Virus record (IMG/VR): IMGVR_UViG_3300036398_002458
Location: 1-63,768 of that record
Source of the DNA: a virus
Strand: one strand, 5' to 3'
DNA: 63,768 nucleotides
Shown here: in pieces, positions 18,910 to 27,996 of the stretch
Layout of the letters: the number at the start of each line of letters is the position of its first letter
Position numbering within the stretch: position 1 is the stretch's first letter
The notes under the pieces: generated by a model
The model's input: only the letters and a program-made list of their open reading frames with translations
What the model was told of the DNA's origin: nothing
Database searches by the model: none
Translations under genes and position numbers: made by a program

Positions 18910-21766
18910 CGTCTTCGTTGGAAGTGAACGAGGTCTCGTCGATACCAAGCGCGGTGCCATCAATCACGTAGCACCGGACGCACAGGCCGGACAGCCCGCC
19001 CACTGCGCCTGCACCGATCCGCTTGGCAACAGCGGTGCCGTTGTGCTTAATCACGTTGATGGCTGTCAGGGCACGGATGCTCTCCCGCACATCCACCTGC
19101 TTCTTGGTGAAGTGTGCGCGGAAGTCCGCCACCGTTATGAACAACTCCTTGGTATCAGGCTCGTAGCGCATGCGCAGCACGTTGCGTGGGGACACGATCG
19201 GCGCCGTTGGCATGGCACCCTTGACGGGGCTGTTGATGACGAGCGCGTTAGACACGTTCTCGTTGATGAACGACGACAGGGTTTCCTGGGCCACCACAGT
19301 CGGGCCGCCCACGCTGCTGATCTGAAGCGCCTTGTTCTGCCGCACCAGTTCCAGGGCGTAGTTGTAGATGCGGTTGATCTCGATGTCGAACAGACCCAGT
19401 TTGCGGGCGATGAGCGCGGCAACGAATGCACAGGCCAGGACGCAGGAATAGAAGCGATCGTTCTGCTCCAACGACAAAGCTGCGTCGATCTTGGCCTGCA
19501 TGTCCTTGAGCGCCGCGAGAACGAGTTGCTGATTGGACACCACGTACTTGATGAACACGGGGCCTGCCACCCCATAGTTCTCTGTCAGTTGCCCGAACAG
19601 CCGGTCCACATCGGCCTTGGCTACGTTGCGCAGACGCGGCACTTCGATTTCCAACGTACGCTTGAGTTCGCCGTCGGCGGTGCTTTTGAGTTGCGCCAAC
19701 TTGTCAATCATCGACCCGTTAGAAGACGTGATAGTGATGGCATTCCACGTGGTGTTGTTGGTACGCAGTCGGTTGGTCTGCGACTCCATGCGGTGCCGAT
19801 CCCGGCCCGTGGTAAAGCCGTAGGCCATAGACGACAACTCTTTGTCTTCCGCGTTCGTGATCTCGTCCACGGTGTAGGCAATGCTGTTAAGCAAGCCGAT
19901 GCGGTGCATCTTGGCGGCGTAGGTATCGTCCTTGGTCATGAGCAGTTCAGACGGGTGGCCGAAGATGGAGTTCACCATCATCTGCACCGTGGTCTTGCCC
20001 GACCCAGACTCGTTGGACTTCAAATGGATCAGGGCGCCCTTGACCGCCTCCCCGCCGATGAACTTCAGCAGCGGTGAGCCAAACCCAAAGAAGAAGGCCA
20101 GAGCGTGCGGCTCAAGTCCGGGCGTGTTGTAGAAGTTCGCCATTTCCTTCCACGCATCGAGGGAGCCGCGCGGCACGAAGGCCGGGGCCAACTGCCGAAT
20201 GCCACTGGCAGGGGGCGCCAGTTTGGTGCCGTCAGGGGTGTACTCCAGTTCCCCCACCACGAACCCTTGCATGTCGGGGGTCCAGCCCATCTGACTGCGG
20301 GTCTTGGATGCTGCGTACTGCGATTGCAGTTTGCGAATGCTTGACGCGAAGTAGGCCATGAGAACGTCCAGTTGTTTGCCGTAAGCGATTGCTCCGTTTT
20401 TGTTCAGAAGGTCGCGCAGTGAATCTTTGGCGAACAGGTCTGTAACCCGAGCGTGGAACCTGCGCACTCCGTCTTTGCGCATGTGCAGGTTGATCCCCAC
20501 CAGTTCGCCGTCGCCATCTCCGTGTATGTCGGAATCGAAGAACCTACCCGTGATGTAGAGGTCGCTTGGGTAGACTTCAATGTCGATGGTCTCTTGGTCA
20601 ACGACCGTGCGCTTGAACACGCCGCCGTTGGCGCCCCGGAAGTACGGGAAGGGGTAGGCCGGAATCTCTACAGTGACCTTGGCGTCTGGATCCTCGTCGC
20701 CCTCGGTCGAAACCTCCACCACGTAGGCGTCGTTGACCGGCGTAGATTCCTGCACAATCTTGCCCAGCACGATGGGGCTAGAGATCTGCTGCTTGCACCC
20801 CTTGCACTGTGCGGGGTTGTTGGTGCGGTACCAGTCGCAGGTGTAAGGGCCCTTGGTCTCGGACGCCTTCTTCTCGGTGGCCGACGGGCTGTAGCCGGGG
20901 TGGGCCTTGGACACCTTGTGGATGGCTTCGCCACCATCTACGCACCGCACCGCGATTGACAGGACGCCCCGCCACAGCGGTTCTTCCAGGGTGGCTGCGT
21001 TCTGCACGGCATGCGCCATCTGCGCACACCCGTTGCCCTTAACACTTAACCGTACGATCTTTGCAAACTCACTGGGCGGGTGGTCTTCCGCTGCGAGGTC
21101 CTTGGTCACATCGTCCGTGCCGAACTGCTTGGCGGCGAAGATGGACGTGGGCGCCACAAGCGTGGGGGGCGCAGGAAGTACCTTCACGATGTCGGCCAAG
21201 GGCACAGGCTGCCCCTGGTAGACGACCATCACCGGACGCGGGTTGGTCTCTTTGAAATTCTGGGTGCCGGGAACACGCAGGATGCGGGCAGCGTCCGCAG
21301 TCACCGCAGGGTCGGCATCAAGCCCGTGCAGTTTGCACAGGGTCTTCAGTTTCTTGGCGTGCTCTACCCAGTCCTTTGCGGGGACGTCCTCAGTCAGAGG
21401 CCAGTAGACATGCAAGCCGCCGCCAGAACTAACGATGATGGGCAGCGGCAAGCCCGTGGTGTTGATGAATTGTCGGAGCGCCTTTGCCGCGTCCGATTGT
21501 GTGGCGTAGGCTTTTGTTGGACCTACGTCGAGGTCAAGGAAAAAGCACCGCAGGTAGACAGCGTTTGCGGCTGTGCGTCCCAGTGCGGGGTCGTCGAAAC
21601 TGGCTAGTGCGAAGTAGGCATCTGCGCCTTTGCTGCCTGCGGCTTGAGCCGCTGCATCGACATCAGCAATAGTTCCATGGAATGACGGCTTTACCTTTCC
21701 CCCCTTGATCGCCACAGCGCAGTACATGCCCTGCGTAGGCAATACGGAGTCGAGGAAGGAATGCAC
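18869..21766 (-). CDS. Primase-helicase (AEP/PrimPol-like head, DUF927/D5-like ATPase)
   Basis: 965 residues, GTG start at 21766 after GAGAGG. The N-terminal part matches archaeo-eukaryotic primase logic: a D78-L-D80 acidic pair (FFLDLDVG), S114-GGGLHVYW with H119, and AARILRVPGTQN. A cysteine cluster (CDWYRTNNPAQCKGC) suggests a zinc finger. The C-terminal half carries a Walker A (NESGSGKTT) and an acidic VDE in a DUF927-like helicase core with TSSNGSM. It should synthesise primers and unwind DNA at the phage fork. It clusters with SSB-like, helicase and polymerase genes in the leftward block. Confidence 0.8.
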   Translation of the reverse strand: MHSFLDSVLPTQGMYCAVAIKGGKVKPSFHGTIADVDAAAQAAGSKGADAYFALASFDDPALGRTAANAVYLRCFFLDLDVGPTKAYATQSDAAKALRQFINTTGLPLPIIVSSGGGLHVYWPLTEDVPAKDWVEHAKKLKTLCKLHGLDADPAVTADAARILRVPGTQNFKETNPRPVMVVYQGQPVPLADIVKVLPAPPTLVAPTSIFAAKQFGTDDVTKDLAAEDHPPSEFAKIVRLSVKGNGCAQMAHAVQNAATLEEPLWRGVLSIAVRCVDGGEAIHKVSKAHPGYSPSATEKKASETKGPYTCDWYRTNNPAQCKGCKQQISSPIVLGKIVQESTPVNDAYVVEVSTEGDEDPDAKVTVEIPAYPFPYFRGANGGVFKRTVVDQETIDIEVYPSDLYITGRFFDSDIHGDGDGELVGINLHMRKDGVRRFHARVTDLFAKDSLRDLLNKNGAIAYGKQLDVLMAYFASSIRKLQSQYAASKTRSQMGWTPDMQGFVVGELEYTPDGTKLAPPASGIRQLAPAFVPRGSLDAWKEMANFYNTPGLEPHALAFFFGFGSPLLKFIGGEAVKGALIHLKSNESGSGKTTVQMMVNSIFGHPSELLMTKDDTYAAKMHRIGLLNSIAYTVDEITNAEDKELSSMAYGFTTGRDRHRMESQTNRLRTNNTTWNAITITSSNGSMIDKLAQLKSTADGELKRTLEIEVPRLRNVAKADVDRLFGQLTENYGVAGPVFIKYVVSNQQLVLAALKDMQAKIDAALSLEQNDRFYSCVLACAFVAALIARKLGLFDIEINRIYNYALELVRQNKALQISSVGGPTVVAQETLSSFINENVSNALVINSPVKGAMPTAPIVSPRNVLRMRYEPDTKELFITVADFRAHFTKKQVDVRESIRALTAINVIKHNGTAVAKRIGAGAVGGLSGLCVRCYVIDGTALGIDETSFTSNEDDAQDQSQAAGQAA

Positions 21767-21787
21767 GATACCTCTCGGGTAGAACGA

Positions 21788-22033
21788 TCAGGCGCGGTTC
21801 CAACGCGCCAGGATCTGCTTGATTTTTTCTTGGTGTCGCGCCCGTGGCTCAGACCTTCCGGTGAACCACGAGTACACGGTTGCCCGTGTGACGCCGAGTC
21901 TTTCCGCCACGGCTGATACGGGGATCTCCCGTACCAAGCACTCGTGGACGAACTGGAACATCAGGTCAGACAGGCAACCGTGTGCAACGGCTGCGACAAA
22001 GGAGGTGCTATACCCCCTGAGTCCTTTAGGCAT
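21788..22033 (-). CDS. Helix-turn-helix DNA-binding protein
   Basis: 81 residues. VSAVAERLGVTRATVYSWFTGRSEPRARHQEKIKQIL (about 39-75) is a clear HTH of the XRE/Cro or Fis-like kind: helix, turn at LGVT, and recognition helix RATVYSWFTG. It overlaps the upstream SSB-like gene by 8 bp and precedes the primase. It could be a small repressor or a replication accessory factor. No other domain is present. Confidence 0.7.
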   Translation of the reverse strand: MPKGLRGYSTSFVAAVAHGCLSDLMFQFVHECLVREIPVSAVAERLGVTRATVYSWFTGRSEPRARHQEKIKQILARWNRA

Positions 22034-22913
22034 CGTCGTCGGTGCCCCACTCGCTCAGAATGGAAGAGACGTCCTTTGGCGCGGCGGCGGGCTCGGCCTT
22101 CTTGGTGGTGCGCTTCACAGGTTCGGCCACTTTGGCTTCCTGCTGAACCGGGGCCTCCTTGAACGCGGCGGGCAGGGCGGGGGCGCTGCTACCCGTGTCG
22201 GCCTTGGAAGGCACCATCTTGAAGTCGATGGCCTGACGTGCGTCGTCGGTCTGGCTCTGGGCCTTGGCTGAGTCCCACTCTTCGCGGGTCAGCGGGCGCA
22301 CGGCGCGGAACTTCAGCACGGGGACAGCCTCGGACGTGTCGAAGCGGGCCTCGGTCACGATGCCGGTGATGGGAATGCCATGACCTGCCAGGAACTTGCC
22401 GAATGCTTGCAGGGGCATCTTGTCGCCGTCGGGCTTGCCGAAATACGACTTGGCCGGGATCGACATGCGGTAGATGTTGCCGGTGATGTCGTTCTCCAGA
22501 GCCACGGCCAGACGCTTGCTATAACGGCAAGCGCGGGATTTGCCCTCACCGGAGCCCTCGATGTTCTGGGGGCAGGTGGCGCAGGACGATGCTTGGGGGT
22601 TGGGCACCTCGGGGTTGGGCTTCTCGCCTTCGGCGGACCAGCAGGAGGGCTTGACATCCTTGCCTTCCTCGTACTTCTCTGCATAGAAGGTACGCGTGAT
22701 CCCCTTGCCCGCTGCGATCACCACAAGGTTCATGGAGCGATCTTCGTTCTTGGCAACCTCTTCGCCACCAACGATCATGCGCCACACACCCCCACGGATG
22801 GAGATCTGCTTGCCACCGGAACTACCGGCGATGTCCTTGGTGGTGGAGTCTGCGGCTTCGCGCAGGTAATCGGGAACGACGGAACCAGACTTGAAGAGAG
22901 TGATGTTACTCAT
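22026..22913 (-). CDS. Putative ssDNA-binding protein
   Basis: 295 residues. The N-terminal two thirds look like a beta-rich core with a cysteine cluster (CW, then CATCPQN, then ACRYSKRL; about 90-140) that could bind zinc. The C-terminal third is a low-complexity Ala/Pro/Lys linker ending in the acidic tip SEWGTDDDA. A folded core, flexible linker and acidic tail are typical of single-stranded DNA-binding proteins such as T7 gp2.5. It is encoded beside primase and helicase. AAGGA precedes the ATG. Confidence 0.6.
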   Translation of the reverse strand: MSNITLFKSGSVVPDYLREAADSTTKDIAGSSGGKQISIRGGVWRMIVGGEEVAKNEDRSMNLVVIAAGKGITRTFYAEKYEEGKDVKPSCWSAEGEKPNPEVPNPQASSCATCPQNIEGSGEGKSRACRYSKRLAVALENDITGNIYRMSIPAKSYFGKPDGDKMPLQAFGKFLAGHGIPITGIVTEARFDTSEAVPVLKFRAVRPLTREEWDSAKAQSQTDDARQAIDFKMVPSKADTGSSAPALPAAFKEAPVQQEAKVAEPVKRTTKKAEPAAAPKDVSSILSEWGTDDDA

Positions 22914-22932
22914 GTGATTTCCTTGAGTGAAG

Positions 22933-23319
22933 TTACTTGGCGCGGCGCACGGTGACGGAGTACCGTGAGTCCACGTTCATGCCTTGCGGCATCTTGTCAG
23001 GGTTCTCTTGGAGGAACTCCTTGAAGTTACCCTGGTGCACACGGCGCTCCAACAGTTCGGGGGCGTCGTGATCTTTGATGAACTGGTACATGCTATCCCA
23101 GTCCGAGGTCCAGTAGCGGGTCTTGACCGTACGGGTAAACGAGCCATACTGGGTCTTGCCGCCGTCCTGGCCGGTGTTCTTGCAGATCTCCAATAGAGAT
23201 TCCTCAACGGCAGCGAGTTGCTCATCGAGTGCGGCTATCTCTTCTTCGTGCTGCTTGGTTTTGATTTCCTTGGCGTCGCGGATCTTGATGTAGACCTGCA
23301 CAAGTTTGTTGGCGTCCAT
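22933..23319 (-). CDS. Conserved replication-cluster protein, unknown function
   Basis: 128 residues. The first 45 residues form a charged coiled coil (IRDAKEIKTKQHEEEIAAL), followed by TVKTRYWTSDWDSMYQFIKDH and FLQENPDKMPQGMNVDSRY. The RYWTSDW block is a recurrent feature of small proteins beside phage SSB genes. It is the first gene after the strong promoter at 23354-23381. A Gam-like or recombination-accessory role is possible but unsupported. Confidence 0.6.
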   Translation of the reverse strand: MDANKLVQVYIKIRDAKEIKTKQHEEEIAALDEQLAAVEESLLEICKNTGQDGGKTQYGSFTRTVKTRYWTSDWDSMYQFIKDHDAPELLERRVHQGNFKEFLQENPDKMPQGMNVDSRYSVTVRRAK

Positions 23320-23353
23320 GATGATTCCTGTTGACTAGCGTTGATGTGATTGA

Positions 23354-23381
23354 AGTATACAGTGTTTAGTTTGGTCGTCAA
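23354..23381 (-). promoter_or_regulatory. Sigma-70-like promoter for the SSB/primase operon
   Basis: Read on the minus strand: -35 TTGACG (23381-23376), a 16-bp spacer, and -10 TATACT (23359-23354). The next gene starts 35 bp downstream at 23319. The fit to consensus is the best found in the leftward block. It should let the host polymerase transcribe the 23319-18658 genes independently of the helicase gene upstream. Confidence 0.75.
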
Positions 23382-23385
23382 GGGG

Positions 23386-24933
23386 TCATGTGATCTCCTG
23401 TTTGTAGAGATCGACGAGGCTCAGGTGCATGTCGATCTTGTTCTGCAACATGTGGAACACCCTGCGCTCCACGGGACTACCCTGTAGATGCGTGACCGTG
23501 ACCTTGTTGGTCTGCCCGGCGCGGTGTGCACGGGCATTGGCCTGCATGTAAATTTCTGTGGAGGGCACCGGGCCCCACCACACCACTTGGTCAGCGCGTG
23601 TCAGCGTGATGCCGTGAGCGGTGGCCTGCGGCACGAGCAGCAGAACGCGTGGGTCGTCCTCTGACTGGAACTGCTTGATGATCTCCGCTCGACGGGTGGG
23701 CGACACGTCGCCATGGATTGCCTCCACGGTGTAGCCTGCCTTGAGCAGATCTTCGTGCAGGACCTCCAACGAGTGCCGGAAGGGCACGAACACGAGCACC
23801 TTGTTGTCGGTGCTCTCGATGACGCTGACCAGTTCGTTGAAGCGGTTGCTCATGTCGAACGACACCACGTCCCTATCGTCCGTATAGGCCGCACCCTGGG
23901 AGATCTGCAACAACTTGTTGAGCATGCCCGCTGCGTTGCTCGCCGTGATCTCGGCGCCTGCGGCCACCGTAATCATCTCCTTGCGGATCGCGTCGTAATA
24001 CTTCTGCTGCTGCGTCGTCAGCGGCACGTCGCGTGTGGTGTAGAGCATGTCCGGCAGATCCAAGCATTCGTCCTTGGTGAACCGGATGGCCGGTTGCAGG
24101 GCAGCATGCACGATGTCTCGTGCGGCAGGGCGCGGCATCCACTTGTACTGGGTGACCTTAATCATCACCTTGTCGCGGAACGCACCGAAGAAGCGCGGCA
24201 CCCCGTCGGGGTTGACCAACTTGGCAAGCCCGTAAGCGTCGAGCGGCGACTGCGATGCGGGCGTGCCCGTCATGAGCCACAGCCGGGTGTTGGCCTTGAC
24301 CAAAGATGCGATGGCCTTCCAACGCTCTGTGGTCACTGACTTGATGGCATTGGCTTCGTCTACGATGATGAGGTCGAACCCGCCGTTGCGCAACTCGTCT
24401 GCCACCACCTTCACGCCATCGAAGTTGATGATGACGAACTCGAAGTTGCCTGCGATCACCTTGCGTCGTTGTTCCTTGGAACCCATGGCGATAGCCACCG
24501 TGCGGTGCATCACGGTCTTGAACAGATCCGATCGCCACGCAGTCTCCATGATGGACACCGGGCACACCACGAGGACGCGAGTCACGCGGCCCTGCTGCAT
24601 CAGGTAGTCGGCAGCCCACGCTGCGGCGCTTGTCTTGCCCGTGCCTGCCTCGTTAAACACGAAGCACCGGGGGTGCAGGGTCAGGAACTCAGCAGTTGTT
24701 TTCTGGTGGACGAACGGGGCAAAGATGCCCGGCCATTTGTAGCGCCCAACGATGGGAGAGGGCACGTTCTTGACGCCCAGGTTGCGCAGGAGTTGCACCT
24801 CCTCGAACCCCCAGTTGACGAGTATCTGCGGCTCGTCGCTGTCGTCTAGCACCTTGCTCTTGGGGATGAGCGCGGTGATCTGATCCGCTGCGCGAGTGCG
24901 GAAGAGTAACGCGCGGTCTTGCACGATTTCCAT
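23386..24933 (-). CDS. SNF2/superfamily 2 DNA helicase
   Basis: 515 residues. Motif I EAGTGKTS (95-102); motif II V-D-E-A-N (about 191-195, DEAN in place of the usual DEAH); motif III LMTGTPASQSPLDAYGLAKLVNP; motifs V/VI ATAHGITLTRADQVVWWGP and QANARAHRAGQ. This is the order of SNF2-type helicases found in many phages. It probably remodels DNA or recombination intermediates during replication. Its start lies 29 bp from a strong hairpin pair. The ribosome site is weak. Confidence 0.85.
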   Translation of the reverse strand: MEIVQDRALLFRTRAADQITALIPKSKVLDDSDEPQILVNWGFEEVQLLRNLGVKNVPSPIVGRYKWPGIFAPFVHQKTTAEFLTLHPRCFVFNEAGTGKTSAAAWAADYLMQQGRVTRVLVVCPVSIMETAWRSDLFKTVMHRTVAIAMGSKEQRRKVIAGNFEFVIINFDGVKVVADELRNGGFDLIIVDEANAIKSVTTERWKAIASLVKANTRLWLMTGTPASQSPLDAYGLAKLVNPDGVPRFFGAFRDKVMIKVTQYKWMPRPAARDIVHAALQPAIRFTKDECLDLPDMLYTTRDVPLTTQQQKYYDAIRKEMITVAAGAEITASNAAGMLNKLLQISQGAAYTDDRDVVSFDMSNRFNELVSVIESTDNKVLVFVPFRHSLEVLHEDLLKAGYTVEAIHGDVSPTRRAEIIKQFQSEDDPRVLLLVPQATAHGITLTRADQVVWWGPVPSTEIYMQANARAHRAGQTNKVTVTHLQGSPVERRVFHMLQNKIDMHLSLVDLYKQEIT

Positions 24934-24962
24934 GATTTTCTGATGACTAGAGGTGACAAAGA

Positions 24963-24986
24963 GGCCCGGTAGCGAACTACCGGGCC
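24963..24986 (-). terminator. Perfect 10-bp hairpin, possible terminator
   Basis: GGCCCGGTAG and CTACCGGGCC pair perfectly around a four-base loop. On the minus strand the stem is followed by TCTTTGT, a weak U-rich tail. It lies between the HNH-like gene and the SNF2 helicase, so it could attenuate leftward transcription. Confidence 0.55.
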
Positions 24987-25010
24987 AAAGGTCTTACGAC
25001 CAAGGAGAAA

Positions 25011-25033
25011 CCGCCCTGTGCCTATCAGGGCGG
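25011..25033 (-). terminator. 8-bp hairpin, possible terminator
   Basis: CCGCCCTG and CAGGGCGG flank a 7-base loop. On the minus strand it is followed by TTTCTCC. It lies 13 bp after the stop of the 25046-25336 gene and 24 bp upstream of the second hairpin. Two tandem hairpins suggest partial termination or an mRNA processing site. Confidence 0.5.
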
Positions 25034-25045
25034 ATAAATACTACC

Positions 25046-25336
25046 TCAGCGCGATCGCTCGCGCTTGGAAATTTCTGACTTCAGTTTATTGGTAGAAGTC
25101 CTAGCAAAACTGCGATTGCCGCTTCGCCCTTCTGCCTTTAGATTACTGACATTGACCGGCGCACCGCCCTTGGACAAGGCCCTCTTGTGCGCCACGTCCG
25201 TGGTGGATGGCAGGTCGCCATTCTTCTTTTCGTACGCCCGCCTAGCCTTGTTGCGGTTGGACCGCGCGGCGATCTGCTCGGGGGTGCCCTGGTACTTGCG
25301 GTACTCGGCGGCGTAATCGCGTTTTTTCGTAGCCAT
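25046..25336 (-). CDS. HNH-like small protein
   Basis: 96 residues from the ATG at 25336, chosen because AAGGAGATAGCC precedes it; a start 63 bp upstream is less likely. The protein is very basic. The segment DVAHKRALSKGGAPVNVSNL resembles a degenerate HNH core (D-H-x-P-L-S-K-G-G...N-L), then GRSGNRSF. In HNH relatives the first residues read DHxxPLSKGG. Here Val-Ala-His replaces the usual D-H pair, so catalysis is uncertain. It may be a DNA-binding derivative. Confidence 0.6.
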   Translation of the reverse strand: MATKKRDYAAEYRKYQGTPEQIAARSNRNKARRAYEKKNGDLPSTTDVAHKRALSKGGAPVNVSNLKAEGRSGNRSFARTSTNKLKSEISKRERSR

Positions 25337-25346
25337 GGCTATCTCC

Positions 25347-26003
25347 TTAGCCCGGATGGTTTGCACAATCCTTGACCGGGCAGAACTTGCACAGCGCACT
25401 GGGGCGCGGATTCCACACGTTCACTTCGACGGCCTTCTCCACTGCCCCGATGCGTCCGGCCCACTTGGACCAGATCTCCGGCAACTGGGCTCGGGTGAAC
25501 TCGGCCTTGATGACATCTTTGGCAACAACGAACAACAGTGCGGCCTTGACTGTTTGCACCTCGGAATGATGCGCCATGACCATGGCCGCCATCAACTCCA
25601 ACTGCGCCATGTCGGCGTACCTGCTGCTCTTGCCTGTTTTGTAATCAGCGACACGGGCCACGCCTTTGGCCCGGTTGACAGCCAGATAGTCTGGGATGCC
25701 CCGGATCCAAACATCTGGATCGAAGAAGGTGCAGGGGCTAAAGTCGCGTCGGACCCCCAATTTCTCTTCGCACCGGATGTCTCCGGCCAGGGTGGCAAGG
25801 GGCTCGACGAACGGTTGGAACTGGCCGAACTGCTCAGGCAGGGGCGTCTTGTCCCGTACGTATTCCTCGAACGCCTTGTGCACCGCCGTGCCGTACAGCG
25901 TGGCCTCGGTGTCTTGGTTCTTGAAACGCTTGGCGATACGGACTGCGTGGTACCGCTTGGGGCAGCCTTCGAAGTCCTTGACTGACGAGTAGGAATGAGC
26001 CAT
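25347..26003 (-). CDS. RecB/Cas4-like PD-(D/E)XK nuclease
   Basis: 218 residues from the ATG at 26003. Catalytic pattern: H42 (GTAVHKAFEEY), D105 (GIPDYL), and D120-Y-K122 (VADYKTGK). Four cysteines, C14 (GCPKRY) and C205, C208 and C213 (CKFCPVKDC), are placed as in AddB/Cas4-type iron-sulfur nucleases. It probably trims or degrades DNA ends in recombination or replication. An in-frame extension to 26234 runs into the polymerase gene and is rejected. Confidence 0.8.
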   Translation of the reverse strand: MAHSYSSVKDFEGCPKRYHAVRIAKRFKNQDTEATLYGTAVHKAFEEYVRDKTPLPEQFGQFQPFVEPLATLAGDIRCEEKLGVRRDFSPCTFFDPDVWIRGIPDYLAVNRAKGVARVADYKTGKSSRYADMAQLELMAAMVMAHHSEVQTVKAALLFVVAKDVIKAEFTRAQLPEIWSKWAGRIGAVEKAVEVNVWNPRPSALCKFCPVKDCANHPG

Positions 26004-26088
26004 ACGACGCGCGTGAACTGGAGTTATTTGAAGCCCCAGTGTAGCAATCAGAGGCAGCGCAAGGAAGCCCCGCCGTCTAACGGTTAGA

Positions 26089-27996
26089 TCAGCAGTCGCC
26101 ATAGGTCGTTCCCACCCCAGACTCGCACGCCAGGGGCAGCGTCTGGGCCCAGTCCGGGCGCCAGGACATGCACTCCTCGACGTACCGCTGAGCCTCAGCC
26201 TTCTCCTCCACGGGGGCGATACAGGCCACGGCATCGTGAACTGTCAAGACCGCCTTGTAACGCTTGGCAATGCGCAGCATCTGCTCCCCGACCACGCACC
26301 GGGCGATAGCCTGGGTGAAGTTCTCCACAACGAGTCCGCCATAAACCTTGGTGGCGATGCCCCGGGACACGTAGACCGTCTGGGGTTTGCCGTCCCCGAA
26401 AACCGTGGTCAAGCCGGGATACTGGATCCACAGCCCGGAGGGCAGGGTAATTCCCCACTCGGCGCCGCTGAGCCCCTTGGGGATGCGCGCCGTGCGGCAC
26501 AGGCCCTGCACGTCGATCTCGTACTCCTGCTCACTCTGAAGATAGGACAGCGCCATCTGCGCTTTCTGCCACAACTCCGGGATTCGGTAGTACGTGGTGC
26601 GATAGGTGTCCACAATGTTCCGCGCCTGAAGTTCGGTGACATCAACCCCCGCCTGCATCTTCAAGAACGTCCGCAGTTTGACGTGCCCGACTCCGTAGCC
26701 TGCGCCCAGGATCACGACCTTGCCCACCTGCCGTTCGGACTTGGTGATCTGGTCTTCGTGCTTGCCGTAGATGCGGCTTGCCATGATTCTGTATACATCC
26801 CGCTTGTTCTCGAAGGCGGTGACCAGATCTTCCTGTCCGGCCAACCACGCCAGGGTCCGCGCTTCGATCTGTGAGGAGTCCGCGTCGATGATGACGTGTC
26901 CGGGCGGCGCTTGGATGGCCCGCTTTATCTTGCCTGCGTTCTCTCCGCGCGATGGCAGGTTCTGGAGGTTGATCTTGTCCTGGCCCGACCACCGGCCCGA
27001 GTGCGCCCCGTAGTAGCGCAGAGGCACCGGGAACTTGCCCCGGAACGACATGTCGATGAACCGCTCCGTGCGAGTCTCTTCAAGCGTAGTCTTGTTACCC
27101 AGGCGGGCGGCCACCAGGGCCTGCACCTGCTCGTTCGGATGATCTTGCAGGGCGATCATGCCCGGGTCGGTCTTGGCAAAAGCGTAGGTCGTGCGGCCCG
27201 TGGTCGGGCTTACCTTCAGCGGCGGGATCACGCCCAACAACTCAAGCGCGGCGGCGAACTTGTCGTTGGACATCAGGAGTTTCTTCAGCCCCTCGGTGCC
27301 CTCGGTGAAGATGGTCTGCACGAAGTCGGCGTTGCCCTCCTCGATCATCTTGTCGCGCAAGGTTGCCAAAAGGTTGGCTTTGCGGTCCTTGACTTCTTGC
27401 AAATGTGTGATAAGCAGATCGCGGTCCAACTCCAACACGGGCTCGATGAACATGCGCAGGGTCAGGTCGATCAGTTTGAGTTCGCGCGTCGGGAACCCCC
27501 GCTTGAGGTAGATGTGGAAGAGTTTGTGCGTGAGGTCTACGTCGTTGCGGCAGTAGGCGGCGTACCCGGCGATCGCGTAGGCGGAGAAGTCTTTGCGCCG
27601 CATGCCCATGGCATGCACCACCTCGTCGCCCTTGGCACCGATGGCTTCGCGCTCAGCCTGTGCGGCCAGACCGTGAGACTTCTCATGCGGGAACAGGGAG
27701 CGTGACATGCCCAGGGTGTCGGCCCACGCCTTCGGGTTGACTCCGTAGCGCCAGTTCAGGATGGCGCCATCGAACATCGTGTTTTGAGCCAAGACCATCT
27801 TGTCAGACCAATCAATCTCCCCCAACACCCGGGCCACCTCGGGTTGGTCCACCCACACCGTCGGTTCATTGTCGTGCTTGATGCCCACACCGATCACCTC
27901 GAACTCGGGGCGTCGGATGTACTCCTCCGTGGTCATCTTGGACAGCGAATATTCGCGGTCGTAGTAGGTCTCGAAGTCAATCGTTATTAGTTTCAT
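26089..27996 (-). CDS. Family A DNA polymerase with 3'-5' exonuclease
   Basis: 635 residues, T7-like size. Exonuclease motifs: D7-F-E9, NTMFD, and YCRNDVD. Polymerase motif A is DSSQIEARTLAWL. Motif B is R422-QVGK426-VVIL430-GAGY434-G. Motif C is H587-D588-A589. Two features are odd. The residue at the E. coli Phe762 position is Leu430. The motif C glutamate is replaced by alanine. Phage PolA variants with Leu at this position are known from environmental surveys. This should be the replicative polymerase; it works with the primase-helicase and SNF2 protein encoded downstream. Confidence 0.9.
   Translation of the reverse strand: MKLITIDFETYYDREYSLSKMTTEEYIRRPEFEVIGVGIKHDNEPTVWVDQPEVARVLGEIDWSDKMVLAQNTMFDGAILNWRYGVNPKAWADTLGMSRSLFPHEKSHGLAAQAEREAIGAKGDEVVHAMGMRRKDFSAYAIAGYAAYCRNDVDLTHKLFHIYLKRGFPTRELKLIDLTLRMFIEPVLELDRDLLITHLQEVKDRKANLLATLRDKMIEEGNADFVQTIFTEGTEGLKKLLMSNDKFAAALELLGVIPPLKVSPTTGRTTYAFAKTDPGMIALQDHPNEQVQALVAARLGNKTTLEETRTERFIDMSFRGKFPVPLRYYGAHSGRWSGQDKINLQNLPSRGENAGKIKRAIQAPPGHVIIDADSSQIEARTLAWLAGQEDLVTAFENKRDVYRIMASRIYGKHEDQITKSERQVGKVVILGAGYGVGHVKLRTFLKMQAGVDVTELQARNIVDTYRTTYYRIPELWQKAQMALSYLQSEQEYEIDVQGLCRTARIPKGLSGAEWGITLPSGLWIQYPGLTTVFGDGKPQTVYVSRGIATKVYGGLVVENFTQAIARCVVGEQMLRIAKRYKAVLTVHDAVACIAPVEEKAEAQRYVEECMSWRPDWAQTLPLACESGVGTTYGDC

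Noticed and set aside
18878-20077. 399-residue rightward frame opposite the primase-helicase
   Set aside because: Antisense of a gene with clear motifs; composition is His/Val/Leu-rich and there is no ribosome site.
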